From: Mycobacterium florentinum
Lineage (GTDB): Bacteria; Actinomycetota; Actinomycetes; Mycobacteriales; Mycobacteriaceae
Direction: 5' to 3'
Length of the DNA: 64,000 bases
Assembly (NCBI RefSeq): GCF_010730355.1
Contig: NZ_AP022576.1
Location: forward strand, 744,001 to 808,000
Made by a program: the position numbers and the translations under genes. Below are positions 39,390 through 46,475 of the stretch, in pieces (position 1 is the first letter of the stretch; each line of letters starts with the position of its first letter). The notes below the pieces were generated by a model. That model worked only from the letters and a program-made list of their open reading frames with translations, did no database searches and was not told the DNA's origin.

Positions 39390-39679
39390 GTCGACGCACC
39401 CGAAGACGAGCGCAGCAGGCGGCGCAGGTCGGCGCAGACCAGCCGCCGCGCCGATGCGGCCGGCCCGAAGGATTGAATGGTCATGAAGCCGTGGAACAGT
39501 CCGATGTCACCGTCGGGCCCCGGAACCGACCGGTCGGCGGCGCTCGCGACATCGTCGGAGTTGGTAACCGGCATCCGCCGTGCGGCCACCGCGGCGCGCG
39601 CCTGCGCACCGGTCATGGATTCGACGCGCGGAAATCCGGCGTTCAACTGGTCGAGCATCGCCTGCACGCCATCGTCCAT
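39386..39679 (-). pseudogene. Remnant of an HSL-type esterase gene (internal in-frame deletion)
   Basis: The 97 codons hold the N terminus of a hormone-sensitive-lipase-type esterase (MDDGVQAMLDQLNAGFPRV..VPGPDGDIGL, about 60 residues) joined directly to the C-terminal end (FHGFMTIQSFGPAASARRL), where FHGF carries the last member of the catalytic triad. The oxyanion HGGG and nucleophile GDSAG parts are gone, about 200 residues less than the usual 310. The joint keeps the frame. A GGAGGTGCGG site marks the ATG; an upstream ATG at 39709 overlaps the DUF35 stop. It lies between the DUF35 and BVMO genes, where an ester hydrolase would fit the pathway. Confidence 0.8.
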
Positions 39680-39705
39680 CCGCACCTCCGACCTCACCGT
39701 TGAGG

Positions 39706-40107
39706 TCATGCCGGCCGGTATCTCAACAGGGTGATGCCGGCTTCCGGCAGATCGTAGAACACCGGCGCCACCCGCATGCCGATCCGGATGTCACTCGGGT
39801 CGATATCCACCAGTTCGGTGCTGATCCGCGGCCCGACGTCCCACTGCACCACGGCGAGCAACTGCGGTATCGCATCGCCCCAGGGCGGGGCGGTGGGCCG
39901 GCGGGCAACGGTGAAGGTGTACAGGGTTCCCGCACCATCGATTTCGCGCCATTCCAGGTCGTCGGCCAGCGTTGCCGGGGCCAGCGTGCGGGGATAGAAG
40001 ACGCAGCGCTGCAGCGAGGGCGAGTACTGCAGCACGATTCGGTGCTGGGCCAGGCCATCCCAGAAGGGCTTCGAGACCGGCGTGGGTTCGGGAACCGGCA
40101 AGGTCAT
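39706..40107 (-). CDS. DUF35 (OB-fold) acyl-CoA-associated protein
   Basis: A 133-residue DUF35 protein: N-terminal helix (PVSKPFWDGLAQHRIVLQY), a degenerate rubredoxin-like segment with a single Cys (RCVFYPR), and an OB-fold (GTLYTFTVARRP..AVVQWD..IRIGMRV). In steroid side-chain breakdown a DUF35 part of ChsH2 pairs with the thiolase-like Ltp2 to form a retro-aldolase. Here the DUF35 gene directly follows (4 bp) a Cys-less thiolase gene, so the same partnership is likely. Most of the zinc Cys are missing, so zinc binding is doubtful. Confidence 0.87.
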   Translation of the reverse strand: MTLPVPEPTPVSKPFWDGLAQHRIVLQYSPSLQRCVFYPRTLAPATLADDLEWREIDGAGTLYTFTVARRPTAPPWGDAIPQLLAVVQWDVGPRISTELVDIDPSDIRIGMRVAPVFYDLPEAGITLLRYRPA

Positions 40108-40111
40108 AACC

Positions 40112-41314
40112 TCAGTCCCCCCGCATGATCAGCGCGACCTGCTCGCTCATGATCCCGCCGTTGCCGGTGACGAACGCGGTGTGGCAGTCCGGCACTTGCG
40201 CGCCGCCGGCGCGTCCCATCACCTGCCGCGCGCCGTCGGCGACATGATGCATGCCGCCGGCCATGCCGGCCTGGCCGAACGACAGCTGACCGCCGGCGGT
40301 GTTGAGCGGGAAGTCGCCGCGGTAGGTCAGATCGTGCTCGGCAACCCAGGACATGCCTTGGCCTTTGGGGCAGAAGCCGGCATCCTCCAGACTCATCAGC
40401 ACCGTGATCGTGTAGCAGTCGTAGATCGACGCGATATCGACATCGGAGGGTTCCAGCCCCGACATCGCGAAGGCCTTGCCGGCGGCACGCGCAATCGGGG
40501 TATGCAGCAGGTCGTCGGCGTAGGTCGGGGTCTTGAAGGCGATGTGCTCGCCAAAACCCTTTATCCACACCGGGCGATGGCGGCCGCGGCGGGCGATGTC
40601 GGCGTTGGCGAGCAGCACGCCCACTCCCCCGTGCACGCGCATCACCGTCTCGAGCATGTGGATCGGGTCGGCGATCATCGGGCTGTCCAGGACGTCGTCG
40701 ACGGTGATCGGGGTGCCGTGGAAGACCGCGCCGGGATGCGCGCAGGCATTGGTGCGCTGGTCGACCGCGATCTTGGCGACCGCGGCCGGGTCATAGCCGA
40801 ATTCCGCGGCGTAGCGCTGGGCGATCTGCGCGTACGGCGCATTCTGACCCAGGTTGCCGTACGGGATTTCGAACTCGGCCTGCGGCGACCCATAGTTGTT
40901 CGACGACGCCCCATACCAATTCGGGGCCGGCGCCGGGCGCTGTTCGGATTGCGGCACGTGCAGCGACCCGGGTACCACGGCGAGCACCGCGTCGCAGATA
41001 CCGAGTTCGATCGCGACCGCGGCCCGCCAGATCATTCCGGCCGACGTCGCCCCGCCCAGGTCGACTCGTTCGCCGAAATCCAGGGCCAGGCCGAGGTATT
41101 CGCACAACGTCGCCGGGGCGAACATCGCCGATTCGGCCACGCCATGGGTGAGCAGGCCGTTGATGTGCGCCGGATCGATGCCGGCGTCCTCGACGGCCAG
41201 CTTCGCCAGCAGCGCGTACTGGTCGAGGGTGAACAGCGGCGGCCCGGTCGGACGCCGCTGCGCCGGCAACTCCGCGATGCCGACGACGGCCGCTTCGCCA
41301 CGCAGTCCCGTCAC
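40112..41314 (-). CDS. Thiolase-like lipid-transfer (SCP-x/Ltp2 type) protein, nucleophilic Cys absent
   Basis: A 400-residue thiolase-fold protein. The place of the nucleophilic Cys reads LGGATSAGM (Thr where Cys is expected), while HGGVGVLLANAD, IYDCYTITVL and the C-terminal GNGGIMSEQ are kept. Lack of the Cys is a mark of Ltp2-type proteins, which cleave a C-C bond by a retro-aldol step together with a DUF35 partner, not by thiolysis. The GTG start (MTGLRGEA) overlaps the MaoC stop by 4 bp; longer upstream frames are antisense to the MaoC gene. Inferred role: release of acetyl- or propionyl-CoA and a ketone. Confidence 0.9.
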   Translation of the reverse strand: MTGLRGEAAVVGIAELPAQRRPTGPPLFTLDQYALLAKLAVEDAGIDPAHINGLLTHGVAESAMFAPATLCEYLGLALDFGERVDLGGATSAGMIWRAAVAIELGICDAVLAVVPGSLHVPQSEQRPAPAPNWYGASSNNYGSPQAEFEIPYGNLGQNAPYAQIAQRYAAEFGYDPAAVAKIAVDQRTNACAHPGAVFHGTPITVDDVLDSPMIADPIHMLETVMRVHGGVGVLLANADIARRGRHRPVWIKGFGEHIAFKTPTYADDLLHTPIARAAGKAFAMSGLEPSDVDIASIYDCYTITVLMSLEDAGFCPKGQGMSWVAEHDLTYRGDFPLNTAGGQLSFGQAGMAGGMHHVADGARQVMGRAGGAQVPDCHTAFVTGNGGIMSEQVALIMRGD

Positions 41315-41760
41315 GACGGCGCACCGCTGATGGTTTCGCGAAGGGGCAGCTCGACCGTCGCGGTTCCGGGCATCAGCACGGTGTCGTCGCGGCGGCCGGT
41401 GATGTCGAGATCCACCAGGCCGGCCCCGTCGGTCAGGCGCTTGGCGGTGACCACCCCGCCGAAGATCAGTGGCTCGCCGGGCAATGCGGTGGCCCGGTTC
41501 TGCACCGAGAAGGACACCAGCCGGCCGCGCCCGCCGATCCAGTCGCCGAGCGCGCGGGCCAGCAGCGCCGCCTGAAGCGGACCCTGCACCAAGACGTTGT
41601 CGTAGCCTTCGACCTCGCGCGCCCACTCTTTGTCGTAGTGGATCCGGTGGCCGTTGTAGGTGGCGGCGCTGAAAAAGAACAGCTGGGTTTCGTCGGCGGT
41701 GACGGACAGCGCGGGGATCTGCTCGCCCACCTCGACGTCGTCGTAAAACACCTGTGCCAT
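41311..41760 (-). CDS. MaoC-like hydratase subunit (C-terminal-type, HTD2-like)
   Basis: A 149-residue hot-dog fold hydratase subunit. The active-site segment is YNGHRIHYDKEWA, the NxHRIHYD form seen in HTD2-type hydratases. It sits 7 bp after a second hot-dog gene (N-terminal type), the arrangement of two-gene hydratases such as ChsH1/ChsH2 that form a heteromeric enoyl-CoA hydratase for bulky substrates. It overlaps the thiolase-like gene by 4 bp. Hydration of an enoyl-CoA from the upstream dehydrogenases is the likely job. Confidence 0.87.
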   Translation of the reverse strand: MAQVFYDDVEVGEQIPALSVTADETQLFFFSAATYNGHRIHYDKEWAREVEGYDNVLVQGPLQAALLARALGDWIGGRGRLVSFSVQNRATALPGEPLIFGGVVTAKRLTDGAGLVDLDITGRRDDTVLMPGTATVELPLRETISGAPS

Positions 41761-41767
41761 CGGATTC

Positions 41768-42268
41768 CTAGGGTCGGGCGATCATCGACGTCGAGGCTTC
41801 GGCGACCAGCTCGCGGTGCTGGTTGCGGTACACCGTGTGCCAGGTGACCAGGACGAATCTGCCGGAGCGGCCCTGCTTTTCGACGATCGACTCGACGGTG
41901 CGCACCATTTCGATCTCGTCGCGATGATAGGCCGGCAGATGGAAGGTGAAGCTTTCGCCGCCGGCCATCCGTTTCGGCGCGCGCGGAAAGGCAAGACTGC
42001 CCGACACCGCGCCCGAGGAACCATCGGGCCGCAGCGAATCCAGATGCGCGACCCCGAGCACGGCGTACTGCAGAAACAGCGGCGGGCAGATGATGTCGCG
42101 AAAGCCGTTGCCGCGAGCGTAATCCGGATCGAAATACAGCGGATTGTGGTCACCGACCGCCGCCGCCCACCGCTGCCAATCACGCCGATTCACCTCGCCG
42201 GTCGCGGTCGCGGCGACGGTACCCACTCGCGACGCCGATTCGGCGTCGATCAGGGTGTCCTCACTCAC
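41768..42268 (-). CDS. MaoC-like hydratase subunit (N-terminal-type hot-dog)
   Basis: A 166-residue MaoC N-terminal-type hot-dog protein with GDHNPLYFDPDYAR, in which the His of the active form is replaced by Tyr. It probably pairs with the neighbouring HTD2-like subunit, which carries the catalytic residues. The GTG giving MSEDTLID overlaps the acyl-CoA dehydrogenase end by 8 bp and is preferred over a start 18 codons earlier inside that gene. Confidence 0.85.
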   Translation of the reverse strand: MSEDTLIDAESASRVGTVAATATGEVNRRDWQRWAAAVGDHNPLYFDPDYARGNGFRDIICPPLFLQYAVLGVAHLDSLRPDGSSGAVSGSLAFPRAPKRMAGGESFTFHLPAYHRDEIEMVRTVESIVEKQGRSGRFVLVTWHTVYRNQHRELVAEASTSMIARP

Positions 42269-43379
42269 GGGTCTCCTCCAGGGTTTCTTCCAGCCAGGCC
42301 GCGGCGACGTCGGGCCCGCCACCGAGAGTGGAGCCGAGCCTGGCTCGCTCGGTCCACAAGTGCAGATCCGTTTCGGTCACATAGCCGATCCCGCCGTGCA
42401 ATTGGTGGGCGTCCAGGGTGACCAGCCGGGCCGCCGTCCCGGCATGGATGCGCGCAATGGCCGTTTGCCTGGTCGCCACCTGTCCCCGCGCGATCCAGAA
42501 CACGGCGGAGTGCGCGGCCAATCGCGCGGCGGCCAGGGCGATGTGCATGTTGGCGATCAGATGCTGCGCCGCCTGGAAGGACGCGATTGGGCGGCCGAAC
42601 TGATGGCGCAGCTTGGTGTATTCGACGGTGCGGTCCAACACCGCCTGCCCGACCCCGACCAGGTCCAGTGACCCCAGAGCCACCGACGCATTGGCCAAGC
42701 GGCGCAATGCCGTTCGAACGTCAGCGTCGTTGAGCAGCGCTTCGGCGCCGACGATCGCATTGTCGAAGCGCACCGCGAACGCCCGGTATCCGCCAGCCAT
42801 GGTCAGCGGCTCCAGGCTCACTCCCGTCGTGCTGGTGACGACGGCGAACACCAGCGTGCGCTCGCCCGCCGCGGCCGACACGACGATGAGGTCCGCGACG
42901 TCGGCGTCGGCGACGTAGTCCGCGACCCCGTCGAGCCGCCACCCGGTCGAGTCGGGGGCGGCGCGCAGCACGGCCGAAACATCAGCGGCGTCACGGGCGT
43001 TCCACAATGCCGTGGTTGCGCGGACCGTCCCGCCGGCCAGCCCCGGCAGACACGCCGTCTTGACGTCCGGCGAGCCGAGCTGATCGATGGCCAGCGCCGC
43101 CGTAATGGTGCTCAGCACCGGCGTCGGACACAGCCCGCGGCCGGCTTCGGTGTAGAAGACGGCGAGATCGTCGAGCGAGCCGCCCGAACCGCCGTACTCC
43201 TCGGCAGTCCCGAGGCCGAACACGCCGGCGTCGGCAAGCGCCTTCCACAGCGTCGGGGTACTTCGATCGGCGCCGGGTTGACCGAGCCCGCGCACGAGAG
43301 TGACCGGGCACTCCGCGGACAGCAGCGCGCGCACCGACGCCGCGAACTCACGCTGCTCGGCGGTGGGGATCGCTTTCAT
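42261..43379 (-). CDS. Acyl-CoA dehydrogenase, subunit of a likely heterotetramer
   Basis: A 372-residue acyl-CoA dehydrogenase-fold protein. C-terminal motifs include RHQFGRPIASFQAAQH and LHGGIGYVTETDLHLW. The middle domain is shortened and the flavin-stacking region is weak. Mycobacteria build alpha2beta2 FadE enzymes (such as ChsE1-ChsE2) from two adjacent, unlike genes; this and the gene 3 bp upstream fit that plan, this one as the likely smaller or structural subunit. Substrate probably a steroid- or terpenoid-type acyl-CoA. Confidence 0.88.
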   Translation of the reverse strand: MKAIPTAEQREFAASVRALLSAECPVTLVRGLGQPGADRSTPTLWKALADAGVFGLGTAEEYGGSGGSLDDLAVFYTEAGRGLCPTPVLSTITAALAIDQLGSPDVKTACLPGLAGGTVRATTALWNARDAADVSAVLRAAPDSTGWRLDGVADYVADADVADLIVVSAAAGERTLVFAVVTSTTGVSLEPLTMAGGYRAFAVRFDNAIVGAEALLNDADVRTALRRLANASVALGSLDLVGVGQAVLDRTVEYTKLRHQFGRPIASFQAAQHLIANMHIALAAARLAAHSAVFWIARGQVATRQTAIARIHAGTAARLVTLDAHQLHGGIGYVTETDLHLWTERARLGSTLGGGPDVAAAWLEETLEETRE

Positions 43380-43382
43380 GCG

Positions 43383-44561
43383 TCACCGCCCATAGGACGG
43401 CATTCCGTGCCCGCGCTGGGCGATGACATCACGCAGCACCTCGTTGGTGCCACCACCGAAGCGCATCAACGGAGCGGCCCGGTACAGCCTTTCGAATTTG
43501 CCTGCCAGAGGCGCGGTTTCGCTGCGATGCGCCAGCAGGCCGTCGGGGCCGAGCAGATCGAGCGCCAGATCGGCGATGCGCTGCCGCAGCTCACTGGTGA
43601 AGACCTTCTCGACGCTGACCTCCACGGTCGGAATCACGCCGCTGTCCAGGATCGAGGCCGCCTCGTAGCCCATCAACGTCGCCACCTCGACGTCGGCTTC
43701 GGCCTGCGCCAGCCGACGCCGAACCCCCGCATCCTCGGCCGGCACCGAACCGTCGCGCCGCGGGCTGCGGGCAAGTTCGCGCAACTCGTCCACGGCGCGA
43801 CGCAGATCGCCCGCGTTGGTCAGCGCACCGCGTTCCAGATCCAGCGCGCCGGTGATGTAGGTCCAGCCTCGGTTGACTTCACCCACCAGGTTCGTGACGG
43901 GGACCCGCACGTCGTCGAAATGCACCTCGTTGGTGCGGTAACCCGACCACGCGTAGAGCGGGCGGATCGTGACACCCGGGCTGTCGATCGGCACGATGAT
44001 GACGGAAATCCCGCGATGGCGCCCACCATTCGGATCGGTGCGCACGCACAGCCACTCATGCGTCGCACGCTGCGCCCCGCTGTTCCAGATCTTGCTGCCG
44101 CTGATCACCCAATGCTCGCCATCACGGGTCGCGCGGGTCCGCAGGCTGGCCAGGTCCGTTCCGGCCTCGGCCTCGGAATAGCCCACGGCGCAGATCATTT
44201 CGCCCTTGGCGATCAGCGGGAGCCACTCGGTCTTGTTCTGCTCGGTGCCATGCCGCATGATCATCGGCGCCACCGAGGTGACGGTCAGGTCGGGTCCGGG
44301 CACGCCCCAGTACTCGAACTCGCTCATCAGCAGGTGTTGATGCACCGCGCCGAGTCCGAGGCCGCCGTACTCGCGCGGCCAGTTCAGTCCGAACCAGCCC
44401 TTGTCGCCGATCGTGCGGCGGAATCGGGCCACCTCGCCGTCGGGGAATTCGAGATCGTGCTCGGCCAGTTCGGCTCTCAGTTCCGGGGTGACGTTTTCGG
44501 TAAGGAAGTCGCGAACCTCGGTGAGCCACGCGCGTTGCGCGGCGTCAAGTTCGAAGTCCAT
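43383..44561 (-). CDS. Acyl-CoA dehydrogenase, larger subunit
   Basis: A 392-residue acyl-CoA dehydrogenase with the FAD/substrate signatures CAVGYSEAEAGTDLASL, VISGSKIWNSGA and C-terminal RFGGGTNEVLRDVIA. It is the first gene of the nine-gene leftward operon. The ATG follows AGGGG. About 114 bp upstream lie tandem palindromes that probably bind the divergent TetR regulator. It works with the next gene's product to introduce the 2,3 double bond of an acyl-CoA, passing electrons to ETF. Confidence 0.9.
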   Translation of the reverse strand: MDFELDAAQRAWLTEVRDFLTENVTPELRAELAEHDLEFPDGEVARFRRTIGDKGWFGLNWPREYGGLGLGAVHQHLLMSEFEYWGVPGPDLTVTSVAPMIMRHGTEQNKTEWLPLIAKGEMICAVGYSEAEAGTDLASLRTRATRDGEHWVISGSKIWNSGAQRATHEWLCVRTDPNGGRHRGISVIIVPIDSPGVTIRPLYAWSGYRTNEVHFDDVRVPVTNLVGEVNRGWTYITGALDLERGALTNAGDLRRAVDELRELARSPRRDGSVPAEDAGVRRRLAQAEADVEVATLMGYEAASILDSGVIPTVEVSVEKVFTSELRQRIADLALDLLGPDGLLAHRSETAPLAGKFERLYRAAPLMRFGGGTNEVLRDVIAQRGHGMPSYGR

Positions 44562-44674
44562 CCGGGCCCCTTTGCCTGTTCACCCAGCCGCGATCAGCGT
44601 AACGCCGCCGCGCCGTTTCGCCCTGACGTTACGCCCGTGCCTCGCAGGCCGTCACGCGTGTCGCCGGCTTTCGC

Positions 44675-44699
44675 TGACGGTCGTCATTGACGATCGTCA
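44675..44699. promoter_or_regulatory. Tandem TetR operators between the acyl-CoA dehydrogenase operon and its regulator
   Basis: TGACGGTCGTCA (44675-44686) and the perfect palindrome TGACGATCGTCA (44688-44699) are separated by one base. They lie between divergent genes, just upstream of a TATGGT -10-like box for the TetR gene, so they can repress both directions. Confidence 0.78.
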
Positions 44700-44721
44700 G
44701 TGAAATGGGTATGGTCCTGGC

Positions 44722-45321
44722 ATGTCGTCGCCGGTCGTCAACGCCAGAGAGGCGCAGCGATTACAGACCCGTGCCCGCCTGTTCGACGCCGCGGTGGCCG
44801 AGATCGGGCAGTCCGGATTGGCGGGCGCAGACGTCGCCGCGATCGCCGCGGCCACCGGGGTGTCGCGGGGTACCTTTTATTTCCACTTCCCGACCAAGGA
44901 ACATGTGCTGGTCGAGCTGGAGCGGGCTGAAGAAGCAAAAATTGTCGCCAGACTCGTCACCAAGGCGAACAAGGCCCGTGATCTGACGACGCTGCTCGGC
45001 CTGCTGGTGCGTCAGGTACTTGCCGCGGAAGAACGCCTGGGGCCGGTGGTGTTCCGAGACATGTTGGCTCTGCACTTCTCCGCGACGCGACCGGTGGTAG
45101 ACGAGACCGCGGACCACCCGTTGGCCGAATTCGTCATCTCGGCGATCAAGGAAGCCCAAGACGAGCGTCGGGTGCCGCGCAACGCGGACGCCGAAGAGCT
45201 CGGCGTGATTTTCATGACGGGCCTGTTCGCGTTGCTCGCCACCAGCGGCGCGTCCAAATCGCGGGCCAAGCTGTTGGACCGGTACGTCAAGACGGTCGTC
45301 AAAGGAATGGAGACACCATGA
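44722..45321 (+). CDS. TetR family transcriptional regulator
   Basis: A 199-residue TetR regulator with the helix-turn-helix in residues about 15-60 (LFDAAVAEIGQSGLAGADV..TGVSRGTFYFHFPTKEHVL). The ATG lies 7 bp after a TATGGT box, so the transcript may be leaderless. The twin operators upstream point to control of itself, the following ferritin-like gene and the divergent nine-gene operon. Its stop overlaps the ferritin-like gene by 4 bp. Confidence 0.88.
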   Translation: MSSPVVNAREAQRLQTRARLFDAAVAEIGQSGLAGADVAAIAAATGVSRGTFYFHFPTKEHVLVELERAEEAKIVARLVTKANKARDLTTLLGLLVRQVLAAEERLGPVVFRDMLALHFSATRPVVDETADHPLAEFVISAIKEAQDERRVPRNADAEELGVIFMTGLFALLATSGASKSRAKLLDRYVKTVVKGMETP

Positions 45322-46142
45322 CCGACACAGGCATCGACGGATACCGAAAGTACCTGGCGCAGCGCGACGGCGACGCCGATCTTTTGCATCGCCGGCTGGC
45401 CAACCGCGAGGACTTCTTCACCTCATTGGAGGCCGACCCGGTGCGTTCGGCCCATCCGATCGATCGACGCGTGTTCCTGCGGAATCTGCGCCGCCGCCGG
45501 CCCGAGCCGGGGCGGTCCCGCCAGATGCTGTTCCTGCTGGCGACCGCAAAACTCAATCAGGCGGAGCGATTCGGTGTGGACCTGGGCGACACCTACGGGC
45601 GCATCGGCGGTGCGGACGAACCGCCGGAGCGAATCTATCTGGCGCTCGAGGAGCACTACCACACCCGGCTATTGGCCTATGTGCTCGACATTTTCGAGCT
45701 GCCGTTCCAGGTGGTGGTGCCGCCGTTCGTGATGCGCCAATTCGTCAAGATGGAAGTGTTTCTGCCCGAGCGAGTCGGATTCCCGTTTGTCGGCGCCGCG
45801 GAAATGGCCGGCTGCATCATGTTTGACGAGTTGCGCCGTATCGGCGTCGAATTGTTTGCCGACGAACCGGATGTCGCCGCACGGATCGACCGCCTCTACG
45901 CCGAGATCCTGACCGACGAATTGGGCCACGTCGGCTATTGCGCTGCCCACTGCGGCACCGCGGGCAGAGCGGTAATGCGTTGGCTTTACCCGACTTTCGG
46001 GCGTTTGTTCGCGCGCCAGACCGCCGAGATCAGCCTGCTGGTCGATCGCGAAAGACTGCATGCCCGGCTGGACGCACCGTTCGATGCCGCCGGCCTCGCC
46101 GCCGGTGTTCCGAACCAGACGTTTGTCGCCGCACACCCCTGA
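45318..46142 (+). CDS. Ferritin-like (diiron-type) protein of unknown role
   Basis: A 274-residue helical protein with candidate carboxylate-bridged diiron ligands: EEHYHTR (ExxH) near residue 110, AEMAGCIMFDEL near 155 and TDELGHVGYC (ExxH) near 200. This spacing is that of ferritin-like oxidases and hydroxylases. It is translationally coupled (ATGA) to the TetR gene and co-regulated with the acyl-CoA dehydrogenase operon, so it may oxidise or hydroxylate an intermediate of that pathway. No named family could be fixed. Confidence 0.75.
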   Translation: MTDTGIDGYRKYLAQRDGDADLLHRRLANREDFFTSLEADPVRSAHPIDRRVFLRNLRRRRPEPGRSRQMLFLLATAKLNQAERFGVDLGDTYGRIGGADEPPERIYLALEEHYHTRLLAYVLDIFELPFQVVVPPFVMRQFVKMEVFLPERVGFPFVGAAEMAGCIMFDELRRIGVELFADEPDVAARIDRLYAEILTDELGHVGYCAAHCGTAGRAVMRWLYPTFGRLFARQTAEISLLVDRERLHARLDAPFDAAGLAAGVPNQTFVAAHP

Positions 46143-46273
46143 CCGCCGGTCACTTGGGGACACCGTCTGTAAAAACGCTGTCAAGCTCCCGTTAATATCC
46201 GCCGCATGCGTCGCGGAAATGGCTTGCGGCTGGGATGATCTTGAAATTGGCTGATCGAAATTCGGGAGACGTC

Positions 46274-46438
46274 ATGCCGACTAGTGAGACACGCCTCCGC
46301 CAGGAGTTGCGCAACTATGCCGTTGAATTGCGACAGCTGGCGTACACCCTCCCCAACGGGGTTGGCGAACATTCCCTGCTTCAACTGTCCGACCGGATGC
46401 ATGCCGCCGCCGAGCAAGTGGTCCGCAAGGGAGCGTAG
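46274..46438 (+). CDS. Small hypothetical protein
   Basis: A 54-residue protein (MPTSETRLRQELRNYAVELR at the start) that is largely helical and charged. A GGGAG site precedes the ATG; an upstream start at 46235 is also possible. No family recognised. It lies between the ferritin-like gene and the convergent ABC transporter gene. Confidence 0.45.
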   Translation: MPTSETRLRQELRNYAVELRQLAYTLPNGVGEHSLLQLSDRMHAAAEQVVRKGA

Positions 46439-46475
46439 CCACCCACTCGGGATCGCCGGCCCCATCGTCGAGTGG

